Shown: positions 21,095 to 30,918, counted from the first letter of the stretch. The stretch is DNA of 64,000 nt from Kappaphycus alvarezii (GCA_002205965.3 NADL03000521.1:1-64000); one strand, 5' to 3'. Numbers and translations: made by a program. The notes: generated by a model not told the origin, from the sequence alone.

Positions 21095-21795
21095 ATGAGC
21101 ACACCCAGCTTCCTTGTCATCGGCGCCACAGGTCTCACAGGCAAAGCATTTCTCAAGCCCTTGCTAAACACCCCGACCATCCCTCTATTCACGCCTTCGC
21201 TCGTACTCCATCAAAACTAACATCTTCTGACGAATCGCTTTGCACCAGTATCCACAAGGGAGATGCTACTAATCCAGAGGACATCGAGACCGTCCTTAAA
21301 ATCTCCAAAGCTGATGTCGTCATCCAATCTGTCGGTATCCCAAATAGCACACAAAGAAGCAACGTCCGTGAGAAATCCTCCGTCGCATTGCTCACCGTTC
21401 TCAACAAGCCAGCCTACTCACATGTCAAGATAGTGGCTATTAGTGCCGTCGGTGCTGGCGGTACTAAGATCAAGTACGGGTGGGGACTCGGTATGTTGGC
21501 ATCCTGGATCCTTAGAAATGTCATGGCAGATCACAATCAACAAGAACGGGTTCTAACAGAGTTGACCGGACGTGTGGCAGTCGTGCGGCCTATGGGGCTT
21601 GGAGAAGGGTCGAAAGGTGCTGGGGTGCAGCAGTTTGTCGACAAGGCGCCGAGTCTCATGGTGCAAAGAGATGATTTGGCGGAATGGGTGATCGACCGCG
21701 TCTTTGAAGATACATGGTGGGGAATGGCAGTTAATGTGACCGGGTGTGGTGGTGAAGAGGGATTGCTATCGTATCTAAAGAGAGAGCTGCTTTAG
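21095..21795 (+). CDS. NAD(P)-binding (atypical SDR/NmrA-like) protein, one apparent frameshift
   Basis: The ATG at 21095 begins MSTPSFLVIGATGLTGKAFL, a classic Rossmann beta1-loop-alpha1 with the nucleotide-binding motif GATGLTG. Near 21155-21166 the frame changes, and the rest is open to 21795: HAFARTPSKL, then GDATNPEDIETVLK, ADVVIQSVG and KIVAISAVGAGGTKIKYGWG. The family is the NAD(P)H-binding group of oxidoreductase-like and regulatory proteins, usually 200-260 residues and cytosolic; no substrate can be assigned. An upstream in-frame ATG at 21046 would give a protein without the Rossmann start, so it is probably wrong. One base gained or lost, by mutation or sequencing error, explains the shift. 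The segment around 20965-21000 (TCTCTATATAAAATCC) provides a TATA-like promoter. This is the best host-gene candidate. Confidence 0.8.
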
Positions 21796-21989
21796 AATGT
21801 ACCAGGAGACGCAGCTAATCCACCATTTCAATCTTAAACCATTCATGTGTAGATTGCATCAGCCAGTCTATTCTCTATACAGTACACTACAGTATTGTAC
21901 TAGTTTTTCATTTCATTCAGTAGAGGGTGGCCGTATTACAGAAACATACAGGGGATTACGGGTTGTTCATGTTTAATATAAACCCTCGC
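21796..21989. other. 3' flank of the oxidoreductase gene
   Basis: No gene. It contains AGTACACTACAGTATTGTAC at about 21880-21899, a GTAC/CAGTA-rich motif also seen at 7.9-8.1 kb and 15.9 kb. Confidence 0.4.
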
Positions 21990-22620
21990 CGCGTGTCGGC
22001 ATGCGAACGAGGGGAGCGGCAGCGAAACTAGACCAGATAGCGAGACTTATCCATGGAAGTAGTTGGGCTTTGACGACAGAGTAACGACGAGCAGGGCGAA
22101 AGGAGGTTTGTTTGCGTGTCATCGAGGAGACGTCGAGAGCGCGCCAAGGTTGTCAAATGGGAGTAGGAGGAATTGCCGCTGGACATGGAGGAACAGGTCG
22201 GAATCCTCCGGAAGAAGGAGTGCGTCACGCATCCCCCGCTGGCACTTGTTCAGTTTGGAAATATCGGCGAGCTCAGCAGCTGCCATCTCGTGAGCGTGTC
22301 GGATCGTGACGGAGGCTTACATGGAGCGTACCGTAATGTCATATACTGCAGGATTTGTCTGGGGGCGACCCGTGGGCTGGAGGACTGGGTTTGCACGAGG
22401 ATATCGGCTAGGCTATCAGTGATGCCAGCCAGCAGTAAGGAGACTTTTTGTTAGAGTGTGGGACCGGCGGGCTTGAATACATGCCTGGTGGAGAGATTCC
22501 GAATGATGTTGCGCCGTTGAACAATACCATTGCCAAACCTGCAGATCGATGCGTGATCTCCTCGAGGCCCATTGGGGCACAGCAAAGATGGCAGCCCTGA
22601 CAACCGGTCACGCCGCGCGG
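21990..22620 (-). pseudogene. Decayed R2-like LINE fragment: zinc finger and endonuclease
   Basis: The minus strand reads LCPNGPRGDHASICRFGNG, then RRNIIRNLSTRHVF, comparable to HGDHAADRC and RHNSVRN at 7.2 kb. After a stop it continues with LADILVQT (compare RPADILL). Several stops and frame changes occur. It abuts the start of a plus-strand LINE copy near 22,620, so the two copies are head to head. Confidence 0.6.
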
Positions 22621-23214
22621 AGGCACTGACGCCTGCTATGGCAAGGCCATGCGCTCCCTCCATGATTCCTTGCTGGCTGATGTCAATGATCCTGGCACAA
22701 TCGCGCAGCTCCGAGACCTCCGCCCTGCTCCAGCTCGGCCGATCGTTCCACTTCCACTTGACAGCCTCTCTCCACTCCCCGCACATTACGGAGGCTGCTG
22801 TCACACGGGCTGCACGCAGTATCCCACGTGATACTGCCGCGGGCCCGGAACGTACGCCCTCCCGATGGTTCCATGTCCTGGCCATGACCCCATCAGCCCC
22901 GAGAGTGGTGTCACTGGAATCAGCGTCCTGACGAAACTCGCACCACGCATAGCCAACGGGAGCTCCCGGGTGACATCCTCCCCCCGGCAGCGGAGGCATT
23001 CCAGCCGAAGCCTGGAATGATACGGCCAATCGCAGTGGGTTCCGTCCTCCGGCGTCTAGTTACCAAGACCCTGCTCCCTTCGGCGATTGCCGTCTCCCGT
23101 GATTTCTTAGCCTCTTTTCAGACGGCTAACGGGATCAAGGCAGGCATCGATGCTATCGTTCACGATACCAGAGTTATGCTCAACGGGTCTCCTCTCACCC
23201 GCAAGTCGCCATAA

Positions 23215-24447
23215 GTTTCCGCTGCTTCTTGCTGGTTCACACACTATCGGTCTCCCTTAAGCCCTTTCCCCTTCCCTCCTAGACAGCCCTTCTCCAACCT
23301 TCATTCTGCCACGCTCGGCGCCTGCGCCGCATTAGGCGCGGGCGCCGGGCACTCGTGTCTTCGCGCGTCTTGCGGATCGCGCACTTACGTCTACGGGCTC
23401 TAGTTGCATCGGCTAAGGATGTGGCCTTCTCAAGTGGCGATTGCTCTCGCGCCAGGAAGGCTCTCACCCTCGACCAAGTACCGCAACGCTCAGTGCACCC
23501 TGCCGCACACAACCCTGGCGGTTCTCCCGCCAGCATGGGAGGGTTCCTGAGCAAAACGGTCCTGCTGGTCGAACCCAAGGCCGTTCTTCTAGAGCACTTT
23601 CCTTCGTCGCAGTCGCTTTCTGTAAGTATCGCGCTTACAGCGGAAGTTTTTCAAGCGATTACACCCATGGCTCGCCACGGTTGTGATTGTGGAATTTTTC
23701 TGCCCCCCCTTTTGGCGGGCATCGGACAACTGGCACATCGCGCAAGACGGCACTTTGTTGCTCTTCACTTGGCCATTAACGTTCTCAACGTTCCGTGTCT
23801 ACCGAACCCCTCACGCCCGTCACAAATAAGTAACGAGCAGCCCCTATCTTCTCAGGAAGCCGCCCCTATCACATTCAACCCCGAAGTCGCCTATGGGCAG
23901 GCGTACACTGGGCGCGCGGTGAGACTATTTCGAGCTCGGAAACGGCGAACAACTTGGCCCTTTTGGAACTGAGCCCTGTTCCATCAGCCTCTACAACAAA
24001 CAAACCACCGGTCAACACCTCATGTCTACAGAACCCCTCACGCTCATCATCTGTCGATGATGGGAAGCCCTTATCTTCTTCGGAAGCCGCCCCCATCACA
24101 TTCAACCCGAAGTCGCCTATGGGCAGCGTACACTAGGCGCGCGAGCGAGGCTATAACGAGCACGGAGACGACCACCGGTTTGCCTCTGCAGGGTCCGTAT
24201 GGAACTGAGCGCCTGCGGGTGCCGGTTAGCTGGATGAATTGGTCTGACTCTAATTCTGTGGAAGGCGACGACGTTAATAGCGACGTCGCCGACCCATTAG
24301 AGCCAGATTCGATTGAGGACGAGGATCAGTAGGTGTTGGACTTCCGCGAAGGTTGTGACATTGCAAGACCGTACCTTAACATACCAATGATATCCAGGAT
24401 TACCCGCCGACCTTATTTTTCAATTATTAAAACACCCAAAGTTTTCC
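23215..24447 (+). mobile_element. Decayed second copy of the 271-codon ORF element, inserted in a LINE
   Basis: It interrupts the LINE between codons for ...TRKSP and VLVDAHN. CCATA occurs at both junctions, a possible 5-bp duplication. The last open piece, 24057-24332, encodes GPYGTERLRVPVSWMNWSDS and an acidic end, matching the 12854-13669 protein. An internal direct duplication of about 225 bp (copies starting near 23804 and 24029, each with GAAGCCGCCCC and CACATTCAACC) repeats the Ser/Pro-rich part. The element ends in the shared 3' repeat at 24385-24447. Frames upstream are broken. Confidence 0.65.
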
Positions 24448-24552
24448 CCATAGTCCTCGTTGATGCGCACAATGCCTTCAATTGTGTTGATCGGCAATCG
24501 ATGTTAGACCTACTACCGACACGAGCCCCAACGCTCGCACGCTTCGTGAACA

Positions 24553-24832
24553 AGGGGAAGGTTTGGATGTTTCACTCTTGGAAGATATATCCGATCGATG
24601 CCATAGTTTTCCAGACAACTACAATCGTCCTCGTGGACATAGACACGCGGCGCAAACTGTACTGTCTAATGCGGCATGCCCCTCGCCTGCCTTGACCCGT
24701 CGATGTAGTCACAGGGTCACGGAGGCGTAGACCCGTTTTTGTTTTCTCCTTTCCTTCTTTCCAAACTCCGTTTAGATCCCCCCTGCTACAAATATCAGAC
24801 GACGAAGTAAACTACCCATCTTTCCCCCTCAT
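24553..24832. mobile_element. 280-bp MITE-like insertion with 10-bp target duplication
   Basis: The LINE reverse-transcriptase frame is interrupted between 24552 and 24833. TTCGTGAACA is present exactly at 24543-24552 and again at 24833-24842. The left end, AGGGGAAGGTTTGGATG then TTTCACTC, and the reverse complement of the right end, AGGGGGAAAGATGGGTAG then TTTACTTC, form imperfect terminal inverted repeats. No coding capacity. Termini and duplication length suggest a non-autonomous DNA transposon, perhaps Mutator-like. Confidence 0.75.
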
Positions 24833-25016
24833 TTCGTGAACATGCTTTATGGTCGCGTGCCGCCACCCTTGCTCATCCCAAGCCGCGACCGTACTACTCT
24901 TGTTAGCGCTCAGGGCACACAACAGGGTGACCCGACGAGCATGCTGCTTAGGGGCAGCCTCCTGGAAGCTGTACCTGCTCGCCAGTGGACAGCAACGTAT
25001 AACACTGCTAGATGAA

Positions 25017-25246
25017 GAAGAAGTTTAATGCATTCAGTATCCACGCTGCAGCAGCCGTCATGTCCAATGCGGCCTGTTGATGGCTGGACTGAAGGTAGCT
25101 TTTTAGGGAGCGTATTTCCTTCCCCATTACTGTGTCGGTATACCCTTTTTGAGTCGATTGTGGTTGTCTGGAAAACCATGGGATAGATCGGATATATCTT
25201 CCAAGAGTAAAACACTCAAACATTTCCCCCTTCAATATCTACTAAA
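25017..25246. mobile_element. Second MITE-like insertion of the same terminal-repeat family
   Basis: The LINE protein is interrupted after ...ATYNTA and resumes with LLGKRFRGDRSFL. On the minus strand the insert starts GGGGGAAATGTTTGAGTG, then TTTTACTCTTGGAAGATATA and GTTTTCCAGACAACCACAAT, matching 24555-24632. Flanks CTAGATG and CTAAATG may be a diverged target duplication. Confidence 0.6.
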
Positions 25247-25553
25247 TGGCTCTCCTGGGCAAACGTTTCCGCGGGGATCGGTCTTTCCTTCTCGCTCAAG
25301 CCCGATCGCCGCTGTGAGACTTTGTGCGCCACGTCAGTGGCAACCCAGTACACAACGACCTAGGCACCCATGGCCCTGCCACCCTTGCTGCCACACCCGG
25401 AACCGTCATACACATTTAAATAGGTACAGCAAGAGGCCAGGGTCAAAGTATTCTGGGAGGATACTCTATTGAAAGATGTACCCAGCCCATCTGCTCAGAG
25501 TGCGTAACCACTCACCGGATCTGCGGCCTAGCCTTCCGAAACACTGCTGCCGT

Positions 25554-26131
25554 TGTAAAAATTAAATGATATGATTAGATCCAAAATAGATAATTCGTAA
25601 TAAATGAACAATAAATTACCTGAATAGGATTGAGAATTATAATAAAAGGAAACCAATATTTATTGATCAACGGGGATAGTTCGATGGCCCGAGGCTTGCT
25701 AAAATTATCCAAAGGCCTAAGACTATTTATACCGCAGATCAGAGTAGAAAGCTACAAAGATGATTCCAGCAGTATAATAATTATTGTAGACCAATTTCAT
25801 GCTCAGTAATAATTATAGAATAATAATAATTATTGAATAGTTATCCAGGTGAACATTGATCCAAATAATAGCTTGCTGGCAATATGATTCCAGTAATTAT
25901 AACTGCAGAATACAAAAGCCCACTGAAGGACAAAAGAATTGCTTCACATGTAATGCAGTAGAAAAAGGGGCCAGTGAAAAATAGATAAAATTATTTTCCA
26001 TGATTCACAATAAATAAAAATGTTGACCTCTGATAAAAAACTGTTCCACAATTTTTCATCACTGTGTTCGATATGGAAAACTAAGTAAACAGTTTTCCAA
26101 TACTTATAAAATTATTTTTCCAATTTTCACA
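25554..26131. mobile_element. 578-bp AT-rich insertion resembling a solo LTR
   Basis: It interrupts the LINE within a conserved GLAFRNTAA...FL stretch. It begins TGTAAAAATT and ends AATTTTCACA, and is flanked by GCCGT on both sides (25549-25553 and 26132-26136). TG...CA ends with a 5-bp duplication are typical of a solo LTR. No second copy is seen, so the family is unknown. Confidence 0.6.
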
Positions 26132-26455
26132 GCCGTTGCCTTCCTCTAGGCGCTCCCGACAACAGCATCGAAATTCTCTGGTGCACATTGGAACATAATG
26201 CTTCGTCCACACCTTGGGCGTCCAGTCTACACGTATTCGATGACGCTCCCGTGTCAACACTGTGAGAATCCACTGGATGCCTATGGCTACTATGCGGCTG
26301 ATATCTGTCCCTCATGTGTCGGCCACATCCAGTGGCAAAACTCAATCTGCAACGTCCTCGCTTATCATGTGTTCCTCGCTGCAGGCCCAGACTATAAATT
26401 CGAGATCCCGCTGCTAATACCTGGCACCTATCTGCGATCAGCAGATATCCTTTGT

Positions 26456-26688
26456 TGAAAACGTTAACCACTGAGCCACATGCGCTGGCTCTCGAGCCAC
26501 TGAGCGGACCACAACATATATAACTCAACAACCCCCTCGCTCAGAGGCACTACCACAAGATGCTTGTTGGGGGTTCAGGGCTTACACAGAGCATTAGAGT
26601 AACGCTCAAGCAAATATCCAACTCAGTGCACCCAGCGGGACTCGAACCCGCGACCACAGCGGCAACTCCAACTGGGCCCATAACCTAT
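26456..26688 (-). mobile_element. Copia leader with initiator-tRNA primer-binding site and tRNA-like motifs
   Basis: The plus strand at 26672-26685 reads CTGGGCCCATAACC, identical to the anticodon arm of the initiator tRNA-Met at 61317-61389. It lies directly beside the LTR at 26689-27049, as a copia primer-binding site should. Further along the minus strand are GCGGGTTCGAGTCCCGC at about 26638-26654, a tRNA T-arm-like stem-loop (B-box), and TGGCTCAGTGGTTAACG at about 26462-26478 (A-box-like). These are in the wrong order and too far apart for one tRNA gene. Confidence 0.6.
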
Positions 26689-28530
26689 TGAAGACAAAAT
26701 AGTAGGTTTACCACTTCGGGGTGCCGGAGTCAGAACAAGTTGACCTCTCTGATCTTAACTAAATAATACCCCGCTCAGTAACAACTAAGAGAAAAGCAAA
26801 GGCCCCGCTACAGTAGCTTCCACCCTGTCCGCACGGACTACAGTAATTACTGATGACGCAGTGGTGGCACTACAGGGCTAAACCATAAACCACATACCGT
26901 TTGGGTAAATGAAACAAGAATTAAAAAAACATGGACAAATTACCTTACCGGTTCGACACGGTCAAATAAAAAAACATAACAAACGCATATGTCTATCCCA
27001 TTCAGGTTCCTTTTCCCGTTCTCGTTACTAGAAATTGGATGACTCAACACTGAGTCATTCCGATACGCCCCCTCGAGGACCGGGAAAAGCAGACTTAGAG
27101 AAATAACGAAGCCATTATCGGTGTTGCGTCAAAGCTTCGCCGATGATGATCTTGGTCAGCCTGTCCGCGCGGTTTTCTGTTGACGGAGTATATCGAACTG
27201 TAACCGATCGGTGAGCAACTGCACCCTTGACGTAGTAGTAGCGAATACCGATTTGTTTCACCTTTCGGAGTGCCTGCACATAATCCATCGAACGGATAGT
27301 TCCCAAGTTGTCCTAGAAAACTACAGTAGGCTTCCGCTGCGGACAAAACATTTCCTTGAGAACCGACCGGACCGAGGAAACCTCAAGCGCACAGGTGCTT
27401 GGGGCATAGAACCCCGCTTCGGATGTCGATATAGTAGTTACTGGCTGCAAAGTTGAACTCAACACAACAGGCCCACCGTTGACAGTTAACAAATAAACCG
27501 ATCGGGACCGGAGATTCGAGTGATCCCGAGCCCAAACCGCATCTTTCTAAGCCTCCAGCATGATCTGTACATCCCCTTTCGGTAGATGAGCCCCAACGTC
27601 CAACGTTCTGAGTACCGATGAGGCAGCGGACGACGTGCTTGGCCATTTTCCAATGCTTGACCTCCGGTGCGGACTGAAAATTCCACGGCATAGACACGAC
27701 TGTGGCAATGTACGGTCGGGTTCTGGTTTCTAGAAAATGTAGCAACCCTTGAATCCTTCGTTACGATATTTTCTCCAATTCCCTCGACTCCGTAGCCGAT
27801 AACGCCCTTCTCTCCTCGTAGAGGGGATGTGATAAAGGAAGCTGAGGAGGTTTAGCCTTTGCATTTTTGATCCCGGCAGTCGCAATTATCTTTCCGGTAA
27901 ACAGTCGTTTTGACAAGAAGGTACCGCCCGGAAGTTGTTGGACTTGCACTCCAAGGAACTGAGTACATTCCCCGAGCTCTAATGTCTTGAAATGCTTCAA
28001 TTAACCCCTCTTGACTTGAGATACTGAACTTCCCGAGTCGGTGGTGAGAATATCGTCCACGTAGACCAATAAGAACACCTTTTCGGAACCTCGACCGCCA
28101 ATAAAGAGATAGTTGTTGGACTTTGACATTGTAAAACCGAGTCCGTGGAGCATTTTTGCAAGTGTCTTGTACCGAAGCTTTGGGTCTTGACGTAGACCGT
28201 ACAGGGACTTCAGAAGTCTGACAATTTTCCGAACGGAGTTGAATGATGTCCCAGGGATGTAGGTAAGCCTGACCCAGACTTCTTCCGATCCGAATAGGGA
28301 TGGGTACAGAAACGCCCATTTAACATTAAGGTGCTGTGTTTTCCAGCCATTAGCTGCGGCTACGACCAACAGTATCCAAACGGACTCGATGCAGGCGATG
28401 GGAGCATACAGCTCAAACTATAGGAAGTCCCCCGCATCATGATAGTTCCCCCTGGCCACCAACCGACCTTTGAACCGTTGAGGATAACCATTCTCATCTC
28501 TCTTCAACTTGGAGATGACGCCAGATAACC
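26689..28530 (-). mobile_element. Ty1/copia element remnant: LTR plus 3' half of pol
   Basis: Fossil element on the minus strand. The LTR at 26689-27049 (361 bp) begins TGTTGAGTCATCC in element sense. The interior keeps reverse transcriptase with LLVYVDDIL and SLYGLRQ motifs near 28.0-28.25 kb, the connection region, and an RNase H end with TPSTENRADRLTKII near 27.15 kb. Gag, protease and integrase are absent. Several breaks. The LTR also borders a primer-binding site on its other side, so it was shared with, or belonged to, a neighbouring element. Confidence 0.85.
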
Positions 28531-28534
28531 TGAC

Positions 28535-28790
28535 CAAGATCATCATCGGCGAAGCTTTGACGCAAAACCGATAATGGCTTCGTTGTTTCTCTAAGTCTGC
28601 TTTTTCCGGTCCTCGAGGGGCGTATCGGAATGACTCAGTGTTGAGTCATCCAATTTCTAGTAACGAGAACGGGAAAAGGAACCTGAATGGGATAGGCATA
28701 TGCGTTTGTTATGTTTGTTTTATTTGACCGTGTCGGAAATGCAAAGAGGCAATAAAAACCGGTAGGGTAACTCACCTTTGTGTTTTAAGT
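28535..28790 (+). mobile_element. Inverted copy of the copia 3' end
   Basis: LTKIIIGEALTQ and the start of the same LTR (TGTTGAGTCATCC at 28639) are repeated here in plus orientation. They form an inverted repeat of about 230 bp with 26935-27165. Similarity fades after about 28,765. The two copies now bracket the pol remnant. Confidence 0.8.
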
Positions 28791-29419
28791 CATTTGGCGC
28801 GGTCACTACAACAAGTACGCTCCTGCTTTATTGAGTATTGGTTCTAGTCCCATTTCGTTTCTTTTAGCACATAGAGCGCCTTTTGCCGACCCCCGGACCG
28901 ACGTCTGTTTAGCAACTTCTGCTCCTCCGACCCTCCATCACAAAAGGAGCTAAGAGATGAAGTTCACACAGTTTTCCAAGAGGTCTTGCCGAGTTGGGAG
29001 GGCATCGTTGAGTTTTTGCTCCGATATAAAGGGGGGAACGTTTGATTAAAACGGGTGGTGTACTTAAATTTTCCTGATAAAAGCAATCGAAGACGAGGCC
29101 TAAATAGGGTAGCCACTTACATATCCTGGGAACTTTTGGGTCGTTTGGGTTTACTTGAATGTGTAAATTGGGTCTATGCTTAGGATGCCTAAAACAAGGG
29201 TACTGCAATAACCTTGGTAAATCCAATCCTACTCGATCCTACGCTTACTCGTCACCGGAACTTTCGGGTTAGTTCTCTGCGAGTGGAACATAGTGTGAAA
29301 TTCCCATCAGCCTGTGCAGGGGGCAGAAGCGGAGAAAACACTACGGTGAAAATGGGCGCGCTATGGAACGGAGACTAAAAAGTTGATGCGAGCCCTGTCA
29401 GCAGACATGCGGGTTCGAA
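28791..29419. other. Stretch without recognised genes
   Basis: Short open frames only. At 29145-29175, TTTGGGTTTACTTGAATG resembles GGTTTTACTTGAATGGG at 8298-8314, another hint of a dispersed short repeat. Confidence 0.5.
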
Positions 29420-29790
29420 GCAACCATGAACGCAGAATGACGCTGTAAGAGTGTGTCCCTGAACTTGGGGAATTGGTCCTGGGCACGATCAGCGACTGAA
29501 CGTGCCATCTCCGTCACGAGGTAAAAGGCGTCTGGGTGTCAGCCGCCGAGGGCGGAGATTGTGATGGGAAGCAGCCGATTCCTGCCCGACAATCCATAAA
29601 CGAATTCCTGGTATTTACGGGGCTCTTCCGTGTAGGCGAAGTTCAAGCTGGTGAGGGTTTTGAAGGTCCTCGTCCTCCAATGAGAGGGTGCCAAGGGCTT
29701 GACAAGTGTAACATCGAAGTAATTGGTGCCCTCGGTAGCCCTGAAGTCTGGTCTGGCTTTGTCTTACCCTGGTGGTCTTGGCTCGAAGGT
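29420..29790 (-). pseudogene. LINE fragment, C-terminal endonuclease region (lineage 2)
   Basis: The minus strand encodes LVKPLAPSHWRTRTFKTLTS, then NRLLPITISALGG, HPDAFYLVTEMARSVADRA and a helix reading RHSAFMVASN. It aligns with the 18.2-19.0 kb and 1.5-1.85 kb copies. One stop lies before HPDA. The zinc finger is lost. Confidence 0.65.
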
Positions 29791-30201
29791 GGTGTGCCTT
29801 GCGGCAAGGGCGAGGTCGCTGCCCATAAAGTTCATTTGTGCTTTAGTTTCTCGAGTATTCTATATGAAAATATAATTTTCCAAAGACTCAAGGCGGTAAA
29901 TATGGGGTGATTAAATACTTGAAAAATATGGTCAGTTGTGGCCTGGAATATTGTATCTTACCTTGGTCAATGTGATATGTATGTATGTGCAACACTGTGA
30001 AGTCATTACAAAATTAATTTAGAGTCGGCAATATCTTACAATTTTATGAGCGCTGGTTTTAGGCACTGGAAGGGGTTAGTTTCATTTTTCACACCTCTAT
30101 TTGAGGGCTTCCAATTTTATTTTTTCCTTTTTTCTACTTTTTTCTCCTTTCTGTTTCTTCTTTTCTTTTCATTCCTAGCGATAGAAACTCAATAAAATAT
30201 T
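29791..30201. other. AT-rich stretch without recognised genes
   Basis: T-rich and A-rich sequence between a LINE fragment and a zinc-finger pseudogene. It includes AATAAAATATTC at 30191-30202, close to the 3' end of that pseudogene. Confidence 0.5.
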
Positions 30202-30918
30202 CTAATTGCGTATCATCTCGGTAAGGAAGGAAAGTCTCCTACGATTCTTGTTACTGCGCCGGTTGGTCTCCAGATCGCTCTCCTGGTCGAAATAAATGTC
30301 GCAATTGGTACACCCGGGGAGTCCTTTCTCTCCCTTTGCCTCAGTGCTGCCCTCTGATGCTTCCAACCGGCCTCGTGAACAGCCTTCTGCTCGGCACTGA
30401 CAAAATCGATGTCGCAGGTACGACAATAGAATTTGAGCTTCTTATTTTTCAATTTCGTCTCACTCCTCTCCCAATCCGTTGCAACCTTGAACGCAGTAGT
30501 ATAGACGAGTTCCCTCTCCCAATCCGTTGCAACCTTGAACGCAGTAGTATAGACGAGTTCAACCCGGGACTGGGCTCGGGAAGAAGTAGCTGCGGCAGAT
30601 GACCCGAAGGCGTTTGTGTAGTGAGATGGACGAGACGCGGAGTATGGAGAACGAGGGGCCGGTCTTGAGTGACTAGAGGCCTGAGAAGAAGACCAGACGG
30701 GGATAGATTTCCATTCAGAATCGGATCTTTGGACCCTTTCTCGTCTTCTACGTCAATGAAGGGGTGCCTCAGGTACCCGTGGCGGTTATCTTCCGTCTAA
30801 TGATCCCCTCTCTGGTAGGTTCGTTGAAAGGCCCTTCCCTTTCCTCCCGGCGACGCAGCTCTCTGTACAATCGATGATCCTCCAGAGTCTGTCGTGGCTT
30901 CCTTATCCCTCCGGCCAT
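30202..30918 (-). pseudogene. Two-finger U1-type C2H2 zinc-finger protein pseudogene
   Basis: On the minus strand an ATG at 30918 begins MAGGIRKPRQTLEDHRLYRE, followed by an Arg/Glu-rich stretch. The frame then shifts to YLRHPFIDVEDEKG and again to a Ser-rich linker (SDSEWKSIPVW to SHYTNAFGSS). A finger FYCRTCDIDFVSAEQKAVHE plus AGWKH follows (C-x2-C, H-x5-H, U1/matrin type). A further shift leads to CTNCDIYFDQESDLET, a second finger whose histidines appear replaced by Asn. A 48-bp in-frame tandem duplication encodes ELVYTTAFKVATDWER twice. Such fingers usually bind RNA, or DNA in nuclear proteins. About three frame breaks indicate a pseudogene, although unrecognised introns are an alternative. 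Confidence 0.6.

Larger units (their letters stand above)
22620..26455 (+). pseudogene. Long R2-like LINE copy broken by four insertions (lineage 1)
   Basis: In order: TIAQLRDLRPAPARP near 22.69 kb; RIANG and KPGMIRPIAVGSVLRRLVTK at 23.0 kb (compare KPDKIRPIAVGSVLRRIVTK at 62.54 kb); FQTANGIKAG; [insert]; VLVDAHNAFNCVDRQSMLD at 24.45 kb; [insert]; MLYGRVPPPLLIPSRDR and GTQQGDPTSMLL at 24.84-24.95 kb. Then comes an internal deletion of about 200 codons removing the YADD block, [insert], RGDRSFL near 25.27 kb, GLAFRNTAA, [insert], and the zinc finger CQHC plus RSADIL at 26.2-26.45 kb. The 3' end and tail are missing. The pieces align in order with the right-edge LINE copy, so this was one element. 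Confidence 0.78.

Noticed and set aside
22451-23029. 192-codon minus-strand open frame as one gene
   Set aside because: Only its last ~60 codons match the LINE zinc-finger region. The rest is the shadow of the plus-strand LINE.
26127-26531. 134-codon minus-strand open frame
   Set aside because: Antisense of the plus-strand LINE zinc-finger region; its apparent length is accidental.
26636-26690. tRNA gene
   Set aside because: Only a T-arm-like hairpin and a copia primer-binding site are present; no acceptor, D or anticodon arms fold in the right order.
30450-30562. CRISPR-like or regulatory direct repeat
   Set aside because: The two 48-bp units are adjacent, in frame with the zinc-finger pseudogene, and explained as a coding duplication.
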